From: an uncultured Bacteroidales bacterium
GTDB taxonomy: Bacteria; Bacteroidota; Bacteroidia; Bacteroidales; UBA932
Assembly (NCBI GenBank): GCA_944326305.1
Contig: CALVDL010000005.1
Span: 1-64,000, forward strand
DNA length: 64,000 bases
Reading direction: 5' to 3'
Translations under genes and position numbers: made by a program
Notes under the pieces: model-generated
What the model was told of the DNA's origin: nothing
What the model saw: the letters and a program-made list of their open reading frames with translations, nothing else
The model's database searches: none
Shown here: positions 55,841 to 64,000 of the stretch, one piece after another
Layout: each line of letters opens with the position of its first letter
Numbering within the stretch: position 1 is the stretch's first letter

Positions 55841-57100
55841 ATGAAAAGAATATTTAAAAGTTTCACATTTTGCCTTGCTGCCGCAGGCATATTATCGGCC
55901 GCGGCAGGCTGCAACGATGCAGAACTGAAACCTATCGATAATGCAGCCTACATAGCCGAAGCATACCGGGCATCGAGCACGATATTAAGCACGGACAACG
56001 ACTCTCCGACGGCACAGGCCACACTGACCGCCCGCCTCGGGAGCAAAGCAGAGTCAGACATGGCTTTCACCTTTGAAACGGATTCCGATGTGCTTGTACG
56101 CTACAATGAACTGAACGGCACCTCATACCAGCAGATGCCGGACGAGGCCTTCACACTGTCAAGCAGCTCCGTCTCAATCAGTGAAGGGCAGGTATCCGCA
56201 TCGCCTGTGATGGTGGAAATGTCCTACACTGACGAGATGAAAGAATCAGGGGCCACATATGCCATCCCTGTCAAGCTGCGTTGTTCAGAAGGGAACATCC
56301 CTGTAGTAGAGAGCACCTCCGAATATGTGATAGTGTGCAACTACGTCAAGCCAGTGCCTGCACCTATATTCAACTCGGAGTATGTCTCCAGCAGCGACTT
56401 TGAAAAGCTTAACAGGATCATGTTCAATGTTGGGGAAAACGTAGAATTCACACAATATACATTCGAATTCATGATGTATGTCCCTGAATTCTGCAATGCC
56501 AACCCTCTCATGATCGCAGCCCTCGACAACGGAGCCCTCGGCAACAGGATGGCGTTGCGGTTCGAATTACAGAACAACCAATACCCGAACAACAGGCTTC
56601 TCATGATGACAATTGCAAGACCAGGAGTCATTGCAACAGTGACCAATGAGGCAAAAGTATGGCAGCATATTGCCGTAACATTCGACGGCAATACCACCAG
56701 GCTCTATATCAACGGAAATGATGTCGGCTCAAAGCAGGCTGCAGCATCTCCTATAACATTCAGCTATTTCTCCCTCCTTCCACAGCCTATGAACTTTGCC
56801 AGTGCATACAGTGCCTCCTTGATTTCATTCAGGGAAGTAAGGCTATGGAGTGTCGCCCGCTCGGCGAGCCAGCTTGCCAACAACATGAATAGTGTGGATC
56901 CAAAAAGCGAAGGCCTTGTCGGATACTGGAAGATGGATGAGGGGTCAGGCTATACATTCAATGATGCTACTGGCAACGGACATACAGGCATGTGTGAATA
57001 CTCCGATGCTGGAGACCTGTCACTAACCAACTGGAAAGTAAATTACGGTCCGGCGACCGGGCTCGAATGGGTTGAGGACTTCACGCACATGGAAGAATAA
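55841..57100 (+). CDS. DUF1735/LamG surface lipoprotein
   Basis: A 419-residue lipoprotein (lipobox-like AAGC near residue 23). The N-terminal half (about 30-175) looks like DUF1735 (VLVRYNELNGTSYQQMPD, SVSISEGQVSASPVMVEM, ATYAIPVKLR). The C-terminal half (about 195-405) is a LamG-like concanavalin-type fold (WQHIAVTFDGNTTRLYINGN, FREVRLWSVARSASQ, VGYWKMDEGSG). Both parts are common in glycan-binding proteins of N-glycan loci. It probably holds the substrate for the GH18 enzyme encoded 12 bases upstream. A hairpin terminator follows it. Confidence 0.82.
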   Translation: MKRIFKSFTFCLAAAGILSAAAGCNDAELKPIDNAAYIAEAYRASSTILSTDNDSPTAQATLTARLGSKAESDMAFTFETDSDVLVRYNELNGTSYQQMPDEAFTLSSSSVSISEGQVSASPVMVEMSYTDEMKESGATYAIPVKLRCSEGNIPVVESTSEYVIVCNYVKPVPAPIFNSEYVSSSDFEKLNRIMFNVGENVEFTQYTFEFMMYVPEFCNANPLMIAALDNGALGNRMALRFELQNNQYPNNRLLMMTIARPGVIATVTNEAKVWQHIAVTFDGNTTRLYINGNDVGSKQAAASPITFSYFSLLPQPMNFASAYSASLISFREVRLWSVARSASQLANNMNSVDPKSEGLVGYWKMDEGSGYTFNDATGNGHTGMCEYSDAGDLSLTNWKVNYGPATGLEWVEDFTHMEE

Positions 57101-57110
57101 CAATCAATAT

Positions 57111-57148
57111 GGGGCACATACCGGGAAACGGTATCCTGCCCCTTTTTT
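57111..57148 (+). terminator. Terminator between the DUF1735 gene and GH20
   Basis: Two stem sections (GGGGCA with TGCCCC, and ATACCG with CGGTAT) are followed by six Ts. It lies between the LamG gene and GH20, so it would separate or dampen GH20 expression relative to the rest of the locus. Confidence 0.8.
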
Positions 57149-57167
57149 GACATTCAAGAATTGACTG

Positions 57168-59450
57168 ATGAAAAGGACAATTACAGCTGTTTTTATTGCA
57201 GCCGCAGCACTATGCGCCTGCACCGGCCCCGCTGCGGAGGAAAGGGCGGCCCTGATCCCGCAGCCTTGTGAAATAGACTATCAGGCAGGTTTCTTTACCA
57301 TGCCTGAGGGTCTTGAGATTGCTGTCGCTTCCCGGGAACTGGCCCCGCAGGCCGGATATCTGACGGAAGCCCTCGCAAAGTATACGGATGCATCAATATC
57401 GGAAGGGACTTCCGGGGATGTCGTCCTTGCCATCGACCCTGCCATGGAGACTGAAGAATACACCCTCGATGTAAGGCGCTCCGGAATCCGGATCAGCGGA
57501 GGGTCCTGCCGCGGAGTTGTGAACGGCATCGCCACCCTGAGGCAGCTCCTGCCCGCCGGGGCCGGAGGAAAAGCGGAAGTGCCCTGCGTAAAGGTCTCCG
57601 ACAGGCCGGCATTCGGCTGGAGAGGCGCCATGCTAGATGTCAGCAGGCATTTTTTCGACAAAGGCGAGATATTCAGGATGCTCGACCAGATGGCTGTCCT
57701 GAAGCTGAACAAATTCCACTGGCACCTCACCGATGACCAGGGATGGAGAATCGAAATAAAGAAATACCCTGACCTGACAGAGAAAGGCGGATGGCGCCAC
57801 TTCAACAAACACGACAGGATCTGCATGGAACGTGCGGAGCAGCAGCTCAACGATGACTACCTGATACCGGAAAAGAACCTTCGCATCAATGGTGCCGATA
57901 CGCTGTACGGCGGTTTCTACACCCAGGAGGACATACGTGAAGTGGTCTCCTACGCTGCGGCAAGAGGCATAGACGTGATTCCGGAGATCGATATGCCAGG
58001 ACATTTCCTGCAGGCCATAGAATATTACCCCCAGATGACCTGCTTCAAACCCGAGACTTGGACATCGGAGGCTTTCTCCTCGCCATTGTGCCTGGGAAAG
58101 GATGAAGTACTGGAGTTCTGCGAGGACATATGGAAGGAAGTGTTTGCCCTGTTCCCGTACAAATACGTACACATCGGGGGCGATGAGGTCAACATGACCA
58201 ACTGGAACCGCTGCCCGCTGTGCCAGGCGAGGATGAAAAAGGAAGGGCTCGCCGACGGCCATGCGCTGCAGGCCTGGTTCACCCACCGCATGCAGGAGTT
58301 CTTCGAGGCCAACGGGAAAAGCATGATCGGCTGGGACGAGCTGCTCCAGGGGGAAGTAACACCGTCCACTACGATAATGTGGTGGCGGCCATGGATGCCT
58401 GATTCAGTGAACGAGGCCACTGCCCTGGGATGCGATGTAATCCTCTGCCCGCAGTCATGGTTCTATTTTTCCCTGGAAGAAGATTCAGGCTCGCTTGAAC
58501 GCACCAGCAATTACGACATGCTCCCTGATTCCCTGTCCGCCGCCCAGAAACAGCATGTACTGGGAGTGCAGGGCAATGTATGGGCTGAAAGGGTACCATC
58601 ATGGTCACGTGCCGAATACATGTTCTACCCGCGCCTGCTCATAGTAGCGGAAAAAGGATGGTGCGAACCGGGGACAGTAAGTTTCGAGTCCCTCAGGCCG
58701 AGGCTGTACCGGTACTGCGAAAGACTCGATGAGGAAGGCATCAACTACAGGATACCGTCACTCGAGAATTTCCATGAATTCTGCGTCTTTACCGACTCCA
58801 TCAGTTCGACGGTGACATGTCCACTGCCGAATGCCGTCCTGAGGTATACCCTCGACGGGAGCATCCCTGTAAAAGAGTCTCCGGTCTACACCGGCCCGAT
58901 CACATTCTATGACGATGCGGTCCTGACGGTCAGGGCATTCCACCAGGACGGACGCACAGGAGACTGGGTAAGGATATGCTATGACAAATGCGGGTATGCA
59001 TCCCCTGTGGAAGTGGACAGGACAGAGAGCGGACTGCAGGCGGAATGGTACTTCAAGCGTTTCCCTGGATGCGATGCGGTCGGCGGCATGGCCCCGTCAG
59101 GCAGCTGTACTGTAGATTCAGTACAGTTCCCACAGCAGGCCAAGGGCCGCAGGGCTACAGGCATCATCTTCAGGGGATATTTCCGTGCCCCTGAGGACGG
59201 CATCTACACGTTCGCGCTTGCATCCAACGACGGAAGCCTGCTGCGCATAGACAACAGGCTGGTCATAGACAATGACGGTGAGCATACCCTGCTTGAAAAG
59301 ACAGGCCAGGCGGCACTGTCGGCAGGCCTGCATCCTCTTGAACTGCGCTACTTCGACTACAACGGAGGCCGTGTGGACCTCTGTCTTGTGGACGGGGACG
59401 GCAACAGGATACCGCTGGATGGAGACTGGTTCTGCCACGATATGGAATAG
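57168..59450 (+). CDS. GH20 beta-N-acetylhexosaminidase with C-terminal PA14-like domain
   Basis: A 760-residue exported enzyme (signal with CAC lipobox). The N-terminal GH20b domain (about 30-145) precedes the TIM barrel (about 150-500) with catalytic HIGGDEV (Asp339-Glu340), HWHLTDDQGWRIEIKKYPDL and GWDEL. It removes terminal GlcNAc or GalNAc by substrate-assisted catalysis. After the barrel come a chitobiase C-terminal-like piece (about 545-610; LRYTLDGSIPV) and a PA14-like domain (about 625-755; AEWYFKRFPG, IIFRGYFRAPEDGIYTFALA). The PA14 part is a likely carbohydrate-binding module. The gene follows the DUF1735 gene but is separated by a terminator. Confidence 0.93.
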   Translation: MKRTITAVFIAAAALCACTGPAAEERAALIPQPCEIDYQAGFFTMPEGLEIAVASRELAPQAGYLTEALAKYTDASISEGTSGDVVLAIDPAMETEEYTLDVRRSGIRISGGSCRGVVNGIATLRQLLPAGAGGKAEVPCVKVSDRPAFGWRGAMLDVSRHFFDKGEIFRMLDQMAVLKLNKFHWHLTDDQGWRIEIKKYPDLTEKGGWRHFNKHDRICMERAEQQLNDDYLIPEKNLRINGADTLYGGFYTQEDIREVVSYAAARGIDVIPEIDMPGHFLQAIEYYPQMTCFKPETWTSEAFSSPLCLGKDEVLEFCEDIWKEVFALFPYKYVHIGGDEVNMTNWNRCPLCQARMKKEGLADGHALQAWFTHRMQEFFEANGKSMIGWDELLQGEVTPSTTIMWWRPWMPDSVNEATALGCDVILCPQSWFYFSLEEDSGSLERTSNYDMLPDSLSAAQKQHVLGVQGNVWAERVPSWSRAEYMFYPRLLIVAEKGWCEPGTVSFESLRPRLYRYCERLDEEGINYRIPSLENFHEFCVFTDSISSTVTCPLPNAVLRYTLDGSIPVKESPVYTGPITFYDDAVLTVRAFHQDGRTGDWVRICYDKCGYASPVEVDRTESGLQAEWYFKRFPGCDAVGGMAPSGSCTVDSVQFPQQAKGRRATGIIFRGYFRAPEDGIYTFALASNDGSLLRIDNRLVIDNDGEHTLLEKTGQAALSAGLHPLELRYFDYNGGRVDLCLVDGDGNRIPLDGDWFCHDME

Positions 59451-59470
59451 GCAGAAACCCGTATGGAATT

Positions 59471-59516
59471 AAAAGGGGGCTGTGTCAAAATGAATGTTTG
59501 ACACAGCCCCCCTTTT
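59471..59516. terminator. Bidirectional terminator after GH20 and tpiA
   Basis: A long stem (59471-59489 with 59497-59516, one bulged C) has a 7-base loop, A4 on the left and T4 on the right. It can stop GH20 on the + strand and tpiA on the - strand. The GGGGGCTGTGTCAAA arm also resembles ends of some insertion sequences, which is a weak similarity. Confidence 0.75.
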
Positions 59517-59664
59517 AGGATGTATAAGAATCAGCAAAATGCAAGGCATTGAGGATAAGGGCGACAGGAGTTTACTGACGTAAATGACTTAGCCCAGACT
59601 CCGAAAACAACGCAGCAGTTTGCAATTATGGCACGCCGTCTTTTTCAATAGCTGTTGCGAAAGA
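59517..59664. other. Non-coding stretch downstream of tpiA
   Basis: 148 bases without an ORF of note between the terminator and the tpiA stop. It contains a small inverted repeat (TTTAC with GTAAA near 59573-59585). It may be a 3' UTR, an unannotated RNA or a mobile-element remnant. I see nothing that decides. Confidence 0.35.
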
Positions 59665-60417
59665 CTAGTATGACTGCGCGATGGCGATGAAGTCATCAGC
59701 CTTCAGGGCAGCGCCTCCGATAAGGCCGCCGTCGATGTCAGGACATGCGAACAGCTCCTTTGCATTGGAAGGCTTGCAGCTTCCGCCGTAGAGGATGGTG
59801 ATCTCCTCGGCGAGGGCCCCGAACTTCTCGGCAAGCACCTTGCGGATGCATGCATGAATCTCCTGTGCCTGCTCTGCAGTGGCGGTCTTGCCGGTACCGA
59901 TGGCCCATACAGGCTCATAAGCTACGACCACCTTGGCCATCTCCTCGGCTGAAAGGGTGTAGAGCACATTCTTCACCTGCTCTGAAACCACGTCGAAATG
60001 ACGTCCTGCCTCACGCTCCTCAAGGTTCTCTCCCACGCAGAAGATAGGCGAAAGCCCTTCAGCGATAGCGAGTTTCACTTTCTCTACGAGCTTGGCGTCA
60101 GTCTCGCCATAGTACTGCCTTCTCTCGGAATGCCCGAGGATAGTGTATCCGCATCCTACAGAAGAGAGCATCTTCACAGACACCTCTCCGGTATATGCGC
60201 CCTTCTCCTTGTCTGCGCAGTTCTGGGCTGACAGGCCTACAGCCGTACCCTTGACCACCTCGGCGACAGGATACAGATGGGTGAACGGAGGAGCGATGAC
60301 GAGCTTCACGTCAGCTGGCACCTCTGAAACCTTGGCAACCACTTCTTTTGCAAGTTCAACGCCTTCTGGAACCGTAGTGTTCATCTTCCAGTTTCCGGCA
60401 ACGATTTTCTTTCTCAT
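59665..60417 (-). CDS. tpiA: Triosephosphate isomerase
   Basis: A 250-residue TIM-barrel enzyme that interconverts dihydroxyacetone phosphate and glyceraldehyde 3-phosphate. Catalytic residues are Lys11 (NWKMN), His96 (LGHSERR) and Glu168 ([14 protein letters not shown]). It can receive glycerol-derived triose phosphate, but it is a general glycolytic gene and not tied to the phosphodiester locus. A TAAATTTG box on the - strand at 60491-60484 is a possible promoter. Confidence 0.97.
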   Translation of the reverse strand: MRKKIVAGNWKMNTTVPEGVELAKEVVAKVSEVPADVKLVIAPPFTHLYPVAEVVKGTAVGLSAQNCADKEKGAYTGEVSVKMLSSVGCGYTILGHSERRQYYGETDAKLVEKVKLAIAEGLSPIFCVGENLEEREAGRHFDVVSEQVKNVLYTLSAEEMAKVVVAYEPVWAIGTGKTATAEQAQEIHACIRKVLAEKFGALAEEITILYGGSCKPSNAKELFACPDIDGGLIGGAALKADDFIAIAQSY

Positions 60418-60483
60418 AATTGTATTATCTTAAATAAGTTCAATTCTTTCCATACAATACTGCAGGCAACTCTGCAGGCGCGG

Positions 60484-60547
60484 CAAATTTAAGAATATTT
60501 CTTCAATTTAACATTGGGTTTATATACGATATTTTTGTTTACCTTTG
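60484..60547. promoter_or_regulatory. Divergent promoter boxes for tpiA and tyrS
   Basis: TAAATTTG on the - strand (60491-60484) faces tpiA and TACCTTTG on the + strand (60540-60547) faces tyrS. Both match the TAnnTTTG -7 box. The tyrS leader is about 90 bases and contains a small GC-rich hairpin. Confidence 0.45.
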
Positions 60548-60639
60548 CAGGTTGTCATGGAGCGGGAGGGAATGCCGTCCCGGGAATGGCGGAAATGAAA
60601 AGAAAAACATTATAACAATATAACAGGAAACATCATCCG

Positions 60640-61929
60640 ATGAAGAATTTTGTTGAAGAACTCAAATGGAGGGGCATGATACAGGACATCATGCCTGGAA
60701 CTGAAGAAAAACTTATGGAAGGGCCGACGGCAGCATACGTCGGGATTGACCCGACAGCAGACTCCCTGCATATCGGACATCTGGTGAGCGTCATGATACT
60801 CAAGCATTTCCAGAACTGCGGACATAAGCCTTTCGCTCTTGTCGGAGGTGCCACAGGCATGATCGGGGACCCTTCAATGAAATCTCAGGAAAGGAATCTC
60901 CTGGACGAAGAGACCCTTGCGCACAATGTCGCCTGCATCAAGAAGCAGCTCTCCAGGTTCCTGGACTTCGAGTCCGATGCGCCCAACAAGGCCGAGCTGG
61001 TGAACAACTACGACTGGATGAAGGACTACAGCTTCATCAACTTCGCCCGCGACATAGGAAAGCATATCACTGTCAACTATATGATGGCCAAGGACTCTGT
61101 AAAGAAACGCCTTTCGTCTGAATCGCGCGAGGGCATGTCCTTCACAGAGTTCACATACCAGCTTCTCCAGGGTTACGACTACCTCTGGCTCTACGAGCAT
61201 AAAGGCTGCACCCTGCAGATGGGAGGAAGCGACCAGTGGGGTAACATCACCACAGGAGCGGAGCTTATCCGCAGGAAACTGGGCAAGGAGGCATTCGCCC
61301 TCACCTGCCCTCTCATAACCAAGGCCGACGGAGGGAAGTTCGGAAAGACCGAGAAAGGCAACATCTGGCTCGACCCGGAGAGGACGTCACCTTACCAGTT
61401 CTACCAGTTCTGGCTGAACGTATCGGACGAAGACGCCGCAAGGTACATCAAGATATTCACGATGCTCAGCCGCGAGGAGATAGAGGAAGCCATAACCAAA
61501 CACGCCGAAGCCCCTCACCTGAGGTCGCTGCAGAAGCTCCTTGCCAGGGAGATAACCGTCATGGTGCACGGGCAGGCGGAGTATGACAACGCCGTGTCCG
61601 CCTCGGAGGTGCTTTTCGGCAATGCGACATCGGAGACCCTTCACAACCTTGACGAGAAGACATTCCTGCAGGTGTTCGACGGAGTGCCTACTTTCGAGGT
61701 GGCTGCAGACAGGCTCCCTGTGAACATCCTCGACCTGCTGGCCGTAGAGACACAGGTGTTCCCTTCCAAGGGAGAGTGCCGCAAGATGGTCCAGTCAAAC
61801 GGGGTGAGCATAAACAAGGAGAAAGTCTCTGACATAAATGCCATGATCGGGCAGGAATCCGTCCTCAACGGCAAATACATCCTCGCCCAGAAAGGAAAGA
61901 AGAACTATTTCATAATCAAGGTCATCTGA
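60640..61929 (+). CDS. tyrS: Tyrosyl-tRNA synthetase
   Basis: A 429-residue class I synthetase charging tRNA-Tyr. The HIGH signature is at residues 44-47 (DSLHIGH), the KMSKS-like loop is KFGKTEKG, and tyrosine-binding segments [13 protein letters not shown] and [11 protein letters not shown] are present. A C-terminal S4-like RNA-binding domain ends the protein (about 360-429). Its stop codon overlaps the rbfA start (TGATG). Confidence 0.97.
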   Translation: MKNFVEELKWRGMIQDIMPGTEEKLMEGPTAAYVGIDPTADSLHIGHLVSVMILKHFQNCGHKPFALVGGATGMIGDPSMKSQERNLLDEETLAHNVACIKKQLSRFLDFESDAPNKAELVNNYDWMKDYSFINFARDIGKHITVNYMMAKDSVKKRLSSESREGMSFTEFTYQLLQGYDYLWLYEHKGCTLQMGGSDQWGNITTGAELIRRKLGKEAFALTCPLITKADGGKFGKTEKGNIWLDPERTSPYQFYQFWLNVSDEDAARYIKIFTMLSREEIEEAITKHAEAPHLRSLQKLLAREITVMVHGQAEYDNAVSASEVLFGNATSETLHNLDEKTFLQVFDGVPTFEVAADRLPVNILDLLAVETQVFPSKGECRKMVQSNGVSINKEKVSDINAMIGQESVLNGKYILAQKGKKNYFIIKVI

Positions 61930-62276
61930 TGGAGCGCACGGAATCTACAAGACAGCTGAAGGTAGCGAAGGAGCTGCAGAAGGACATGGCGGAGATAATC
62001 CGCAGCAAGGGGATGGCGGCGTTCGACGGTGCCATGGTCACCGTAAGCGGTGTGAGGGTCAGCCCTGACCTGTCCGTGGCCAAGGTGTACGTCAGCATCT
62101 TCCCGTCGGAAAAGGCCGGAAAGGTGATGGGGCTGCTGGAGGAGAACACGAAAGCCCTCAGGGGAGAACTGGGCGGCAGGGTGGCCAGGCAGCTGAGGAT
62201 CGTCCCGGAGCTGGTCTTCTTCCTCGACAGTTCGCTTGACTATGTAGCCCATATCGAGGAGCTCCTGAAGAAGTGA
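61929..62276 (+). CDS. rbfA: 30S ribosome-binding factor
   Basis: A 115-residue KH-fold protein that aids late 16S rRNA maturation and 30S assembly. Family marks include ERTESTRQLKVAKELQKDMA at the start, VTVSGVRVSPDLSVAKVYVS in the middle and VPELVFFLDSSLDYVAHIEELL at the end. Length fits the family. It overlaps tyrS by one base. Confidence 0.93.
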   Translation: MERTESTRQLKVAKELQKDMAEIIRSKGMAAFDGAMVTVSGVRVSPDLSVAKVYVSIFPSEKAGKVMGLLEENTKALRGELGGRVARQLRIVPELVFFLDSSLDYVAHIEELLKK

Positions 62277-62318
62277 CGCACCGCAGCAGTGACACCGATG
62301 AAGGATATGGCCAGATAG

Positions 62319-63569
62319 ATGAACCTTCCGTTTTTCATAGCACGGAGATACCTTTTCGCCAAGAAGTCACACAATGTGATAAACATCATCTCGGCGATAA
62401 GCGCCATCGGCATGGCCATAGGGACGGCGGCACTGATAATAATACTTTCAATCTATAACGGGTTCGACTCGCTGGTCAAGAGCATGCTCAGCAATGTCGA
62501 ACCCGACCTTCTTATCACCCCGGCGGAGGGGAAGACATTCGTCCCGCAGGGGAACGCCTATGACTGGATATACGACCAGGAGTCGGTCATGAACATGTGC
62601 TGCGTGCTGGAGGAGAATGTGTTCATCGACTATGACGGGCACCAGGGGCTTGCCGTAGCCAAGGGGGTGGACGTGATCTACGAGCAGGAGTCGCCGCTGC
62701 GCGGCCACCTGAAGGAAGGCACGTTCAACCTGCACCGCGGGGATGTCCGCCTGGCATGTGTCGGGGCCGGGCTCGCATACGAAATGGGAATCAGCCCGAG
62801 ATTCGTGGCCCCGATCGAGATATACTACCCGTCCAGGACACGGAGCATATCGCTGAGCAACCCGGCGGCCTCGCTTGAATCCATAAAGGTATATCCGTCA
62901 GGTATATTCAACATAAACAATGAAATAGACAGCAAATACATCATCCTCCCAATAGAGGCCATGCAGGAGCTTCTGGAATATGAGGGGGATGTGGCCTCCG
63001 GAGTGGAGATAAGGCTGGCGGAGGGATGTCCGCAGAGCGAGCTCCGGCGGCTTCAGAAAGAAATCTCCGTCAGGCTCGGGGACGGTTTCCGTGTCAGCGA
63101 CCGTTTCCAGCAGAACGAGACCCTCTACAAGATGATGAGGTACGAAAAGCTTTCCATCTACCTGATACTGGTGTTCATCATCATAATAATTGCATTCAAC
63201 ATCTTCGGCTCCCTGTCAATGCTCATCATCGAAAAGCGCGGGGATATAATGACCCTCAGGAGCATGGGGGCGCAGGACAGGATGCTCAGGCAGGTATTCG
63301 TGCTTGAAGGGTGGATGATCTCCCTGCTCGGCCTGGCCGCCGGGCTCGCCATAGGGATTGCCTTCGCCCTGGTGCAGCAGCATTTCGGTCTGATAAAGAT
63401 GCCCGGGAACTTCACAGTCCAGGCCTACCCGGTAATCCTGTCATGGAAGGACATCCTTGCGGCCGCCGCAGGCGTAGCCCTCATAGGATACATCATAGCG
63501 CTGCTGCCGGTGGCGTCGTTCTACCGGAAAGAGAAACGGCTGGTGTATACGGATTCCGGAAGTTTGTAA
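62319..63569 (+). CDS. FtsX/LolC-LolE-type ABC transporter permease
   Basis: A 416-residue inner-membrane permease. The first TM (about 25-48) follows a LolC/E-like start (FFIARRYLFAKKSHNVINII). A large periplasmic MacB-like domain lies at about 50-270 and three TMs at about 275-305, 325-350 and 370-400. The FtsX core follows (IFGSLSMLIIEKRGDIMTLRSMGA). Members extract lipoproteins or related cargo with a separate ATPase not encoded here. It follows rbfA by 42 bases. Confidence 0.85.
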   Translation: MNLPFFIARRYLFAKKSHNVINIISAISAIGMAIGTAALIIILSIYNGFDSLVKSMLSNVEPDLLITPAEGKTFVPQGNAYDWIYDQESVMNMCCVLEENVFIDYDGHQGLAVAKGVDVIYEQESPLRGHLKEGTFNLHRGDVRLACVGAGLAYEMGISPRFVAPIEIYYPSRTRSISLSNPAASLESIKVYPSGIFNINNEIDSKYIILPIEAMQELLEYEGDVASGVEIRLAEGCPQSELRRLQKEISVRLGDGFRVSDRFQQNETLYKMMRYEKLSIYLILVFIIIIIAFNIFGSLSMLIIEKRGDIMTLRSMGAQDRMLRQVFVLEGWMISLLGLAAGLAIGIAFALVQQHFGLIKMPGNFTVQAYPVILSWKDILAAAAGVALIGYIIALLPVASFYRKEKRLVYTDSGSL

Positions 63570-63630
63570 TGTTTTTACCGCTTCTGACTCCATGCGGATA
63601 CACATACAGGGCAAATTTCATACATTTGCA

Positions 63631-63638
63631 TGCAAACT
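63631..63638 (+). promoter_or_regulatory. -7 box for the AraC-type gene
   Basis: TACATTTG matches TAnnTTTG and lies 9 bases upstream of the ATG at 63648, giving a very short leader. Confidence 0.35.
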
Positions 63639-63647
63639 ACCAGAGAC

Positions 63648-64000
63648 ATGGAAAACGGCATCATAAAAATCGAGACTGTAGACCAGTACAACAAGCTCTA
63701 CGGGCTCAAGACACTGCACCCGCTGGTGACGATAGCGGACCTGAGCAAGGCAAGACAGAACATCCCCCTGGAATGCACCATCAACTACGGGGTCTACGCA
63801 CTGTTCCTCAAGCAGGTCAAATGCGGGGACATCACATACGGAAGGCAGCCGTATGACTACCAGGAAGGGACCATCACCAGTTTTGCGCCGGGGCAGGTGG
63901 TGAGCGTGCACAGGGATCCGAGCATCACGAAACTGGATGCTCTGGGACTGCTTTTCCATCCAGACCTTATCAGGGGGACGGATCTCGGTAAAGACATACG
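63648..64000 (+). CDS. AraC-family transcriptional regulator, N-terminal part (runs off the window)
   Basis: The first 117 codons of a gene cut by the window end. The residues HPLVTIADLSKARQN, then YGVYALFLKQVKCGDITYGR and ITSFAPGQVVSVH, are typical of the N-terminal cupin-like half of Bacteroidota AraC regulators. The DNA-binding HTH would lie beyond 64000 and is not seen. What it controls cannot be told from the visible part. Confidence 0.7.
   Translation, partial: MENGIIKIETVDQYNKLYGLKTLHPLVTIADLSKARQNIPLECTINYGVYALFLKQVKCGDITYGRQPYDYQEGTITSFAPGQVVSVHRDPSITKLDALGLLFHPDLIRGTDLGKDI

Noticed and set aside
59471..59516. Invertible DNA element suggested by the inverted repeat
   Set aside because: The arms are only 7 bases apart and carry T runs, so this is a terminator hairpin, not an invertible segment. 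No recombinase is nearby.
1..64000. CRISPR array, complete rRNA or complete tRNA genes
   Set aside because: No regularly spaced direct repeats and no full tRNA or rRNA were found by reading the intergenic regions; only a tRNA-like 3' fragment at 97-121.

Overview
The window looks like a chromosome segment of a gut-type member of the order Bacteroidales (Bacteroidota). It carries several SusC/SusD outer-membrane pairs, ECF sigma/FecR pairs, a SusR-like regulator, many lipoproteins, and promoters of the Bacteroides type (TTTG near -33, TAnnTTTG near -7). By eye G+C is close to 50%, except for the first ~96 bases, which are about 25% G+C by hand count. I cannot assign a genus.

Layout. (1) 1-182: AT-rich DNA abutting a tRNA-Ser-like 3' end and a hairpin terminator, possibly the edge of an integrated element. 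(2) 182-2707 (-): two nitroreductases, one with a lipoprotein signal, and a secreted histidine phosphatase. (3) 3056-5041 (+): an ECF sigma operon with two unrecognised membrane or lipoprotein partners. (4) 5097-17030: a Sus-like system made of an ECF sigma factor, FecR, STN-SusC, SusD, an FN3/PKD/propeller lipoprotein, an MBL-fold lipoprotein, a lipoprotein glycerophosphodiesterase and a GlpT/UhpT-type transporter. It reads as a glycerophosphodiester or phospholipid-headgroup scavenging locus rather than a glycan locus, and a possible antisense sRNA lies in front of its susC. (5) 17034-18392: rmuC. (6) 18453-33325: a beta-glucan-type PUL with two SusC/SusD pairs, a BACON-domain binding protein, one GH16 and a divergent SusR-like regulator.

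(7) 33260-38238 (-): a phosphoesterase/propeller fusion, a PepSY-like protein and a two-component pair. (8) 38374-42629 (+): housekeeping block of polA (proofreading residues lost), an ECF-type sigma factor, rsmG and rpmH; rpmH is only 50 codons. (9) 42779-49714: a lipoprotein, an M6-type protease, a PCMD-like secreted protein, an M49-like metallopeptidase and a serine-type sulfatase. (10) 49984-59450 (+): a PUL for GlcNAc-containing glycans with SusC, SusD, GH18 (endo-GlcNAcase type), a DUF1735/LamG protein and GH20. Its SusC is split from its signal peptide by a run of nine Gs, so it is either phase-variable or a sequencing error. (11) 59665-64000: tpiA, tyrS, rbfA, a LolC/E-type permease and the start of an AraC-type regulator.

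The most interesting signals are the poly-G tract in the susC at 49984-53059, the antisense sRNA candidate at 15180-15297, the proposed phosphodiester Sus system at 5097-17030, and the loss of 3'-5' exonuclease residues in PolA. All functional calls come from reading motifs and context; no database search was possible.
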